A DNA stretch of 5,922 nucleotides from Candidatus Zixiibacteriota bacterium. GTDB lineage: Bacteria; Zixibacteria; MSB-5A5; GN15; FEB-12. The first letter of the stretch is position 1. The number at the start of each line of letters is the position of its first letter. The DNA lies in assembly GCA_003641405.1 (NCBI GenBank), contig QNAF01000173.1, positions 1 to 5,922 of the forward strand, written 5' to 3'. The translations under genes were made by a program, and so were the position numbers. Below, piece by piece: positions 5,165-5,922 of the stretch. Below the pieces are notes generated by a model, which was given only the letters and a program-made list of their open reading frames with translations, ran no database searches and was not told where the DNA came from.

Positions 5165-5922
5165 CTATGTCTCCAACTCTTTCAGACGGGCCATAATAAG
5201 CTGCATGTCCGCCCAAGTGTCTTTTTTGTAAGCCTGGAAACGCAGTAATGCGGCTGGGTGATAAGTTACCAGCATCGGCACGCCCTCAAAGCTGTGCCAC
5301 TGGCCTCGCAGTTTACCCAGGGGAGTTTTGGTCTGAAGCATCGCCTGGGCGGCAATCCGCCCCAATGCGCAGATGAGTTTTGGCCGAATCAGGCGGACTT
5401 GTTCCCTAAGATACGGGAAACAGCTTGTCATTTCGTCCGGCTGTGGATCACGATTGCCCGGTGGTCGGCACTTGAGAATGTTGGCAATATAGACATCATC
5501 ACGTGACATCCCCATGGCCACCAGAATCTTGTCTAACAACTGCCCGGCGCGCCCCACAAACGGTTCCCCGATCCGGTCCTCGTCCGCACCCGGTGCCTCA
5601 CCGACAAATAGCAGATCGGCATCGGGGTTTCCTGCTCCGTACACGAACTTATTGCGAGTCTCACCGAGCGGGCAGGACTTACAATCACAGATAGCCTGGC
5701 AGTGTTCGGCCAGCGATGTATAGCTTGATTCCGACATCAAGTCCATGCCACTCTGAGATGCTTCACCGTCCTGCGATGAGGCAACGGCGTTTGCTGCCGA
5801 AACAATTCTTCCGGCATTTGCAAACAGGTTTGCTGTTTCTCTGGCGTCAGCCTGCAATTTTGATCCAACAACCAACTCCCCAACGCCAAAGTCAAGCTGG
5901 GCAGCGAGTGCCTGGCGCAGCA
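5165..5922 (-). CDS. family 4 uracil-DNA glycosylase, iron-sulfur type (5' end beyond window)
   Basis: The enzyme removes uracil arising from cytosine deamination or dUTP incorporation, starting base excision repair. The frame is open to the window edge, showing 251 residues; numbering here is from the first visible codon (5920). The catalytic core starts near residue 70: CKSC (80-83), motif GEAPGADED (107-115), PFVGRAGQLL (120-129), LKCRPPGNR (149-157), Cys167, and YHPAALLR (220-227, His221). Cys80, Cys83, Cys151 and Cys167 fit the four ligands of the family 4 [4Fe-4S] cluster. The first visible residues, LRQALAAQLDFGVGELVV, and a polar linker (about 37-66) form an N-terminal extension absent from minimal family members. 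A TTG at 5875 could open the frame, but a purine-rich GGGGAG abuts it with no spacing and the frame continues upstream, so the true start is probably above 5922. Downstream, dnaB follows after 9 nt. Family 5 and UDGX are excluded by the GEAPG motif and the lack of a KRRIH insert. Confidence 0.94.
   Translation of the reverse strand, partial: LRQALAAQLDFGVGELVVGSKLQADARETANLFANAGRIVSAANAVASSQDGEASQSGMDLMSESSYTSLAEHCQAICDCKSCPLGETRNKFVYGAGNPDADLLFVGEAPGADEDRIGEPFVGRAGQLLDKILVAMGMSRDDVYIANILKCRPPGNRDPQPDEMTSCFPYLREQVRLIRPKLICALGRIAAQAMLQTKTPLGKLRGQWHSFEGVPMLVTYHPAALLRFQAYKKDTWADMQLIMARLKELET
5171..5174 (-). promoter_or_regulatory. weak, distant Shine-Dalgarno-like site of dnaB
   Basis: GGAG in the last codons of the glycosylase gene is the only purine-rich motif before the dnaB ATG at 5155, and it lies 15 nt away, too far for standard initiation. 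The 9-nt spacer at 5156-5164 is pyrimidine-leaning. dnaB translation may depend on ribosomes finishing the upstream gene. Confidence 0.25.

Larger units (their letters stand above)
1..5922 (-). other. probable polycistronic operon (glycosylase-dnaB-mlaE-mlaF-radA-tgt)
   Basis: All six genes share one strand, with junctions of +9, +9, +4, -1 and -8 nt. No gap is large enough to hold a conventional promoter or a rho-independent terminator, and no stem-loop plus T-run was seen at any junction. One transcript entering above 5922 and leaving below 1 is the simplest reading; promoters inside coding sequence cannot be excluded by eye. Confidence 0.7.

Noticed and set aside
5165..5875. Family 5 (UDGb) or UDGX assignment for the glycosylase
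   Set aside because: The motif is GEAPGADED with four cluster cysteines, and there is no KRRIH-type insert, so family 4 fits best.
1..5922. CRISPR arrays, tRNA/rRNA genes, insertion sequences, terminators, defence or toxin genes
   Set aside because: The window is almost entirely covered by six conserved genes; no spaced direct repeats, terminal inverted repeats, transposase motifs or stem-loop plus T-run were seen by eye.

Overview
The window is a compact stretch of bacterial chromosome carrying six genes, all on the minus strand, with essentially no intergenic space. In transcription order (high to low coordinates) they are: a family 4 uracil-DNA glycosylase (5' end beyond the window), the replicative helicase dnaB, a permease (MlaE/YrbE) and an ATPase (MlaF) of a phospholipid-trafficking ABC transporter, the recombination/repair protein radA, and tRNA-guanine transglycosylase tgt (3' end beyond the window). 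All six are recognised from conserved motifs, and none shows a frameshift or internal stop.

The host is a diderm (Gram-negative) bacterium, because MlaE/MlaF systems serve the outer membrane. Base composition is moderate, by eye slightly above half G+C. The gene order is not that of Escherichia coli, where these genes are scattered. A lineage outside the gammaproteobacteria, perhaps of the FCB/Zixibacteria or deltaproteobacterial kind, is a guess from general impression only. No rRNA or other taxonomic marker is present to settle it.

Layout: 5922-5165 uracil-DNA glycosylase (partial); 5155-3716 dnaB; 3706-2927 mlaE; 2922-2164 mlaF; 2164-800 radA; 807-1 tgt (partial). Junctions are a 9-nt gap, a 9-nt gap, a 4-nt gap, a 1-nt stop/start overlap (TAATG) and an 8-nt overlap. 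This is the geometry of one polycistronic, translationally coupled transcript. Shine-Dalgarno-like sequences place the mlaE and mlaF starts at internal ATGs, in preference to the longer TTG-initiated frames. No promoter or terminator is visible, so the operon probably begins upstream of (above) 5922 and ends below position 1.

Functionally the block combines genome maintenance (uracil excision, fork unwinding, branch migration in recombination), tRNA modification (queuosine pathway) and envelope lipid transport. These are housekeeping roles. No mobile element, CRISPR array, RNA gene, toxin-antitoxin pair or defence system was found, and nothing in the window amounts to a previously undescribed system. 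The observations worth a second look are small: a variant of the RadA KNRFG motif, an SSB-like C-terminal tip on DnaB, an N-terminal extension on the glycosylase, an unusual residue in Tgt, and an Mla pair without mlaD or mlaB next to it.
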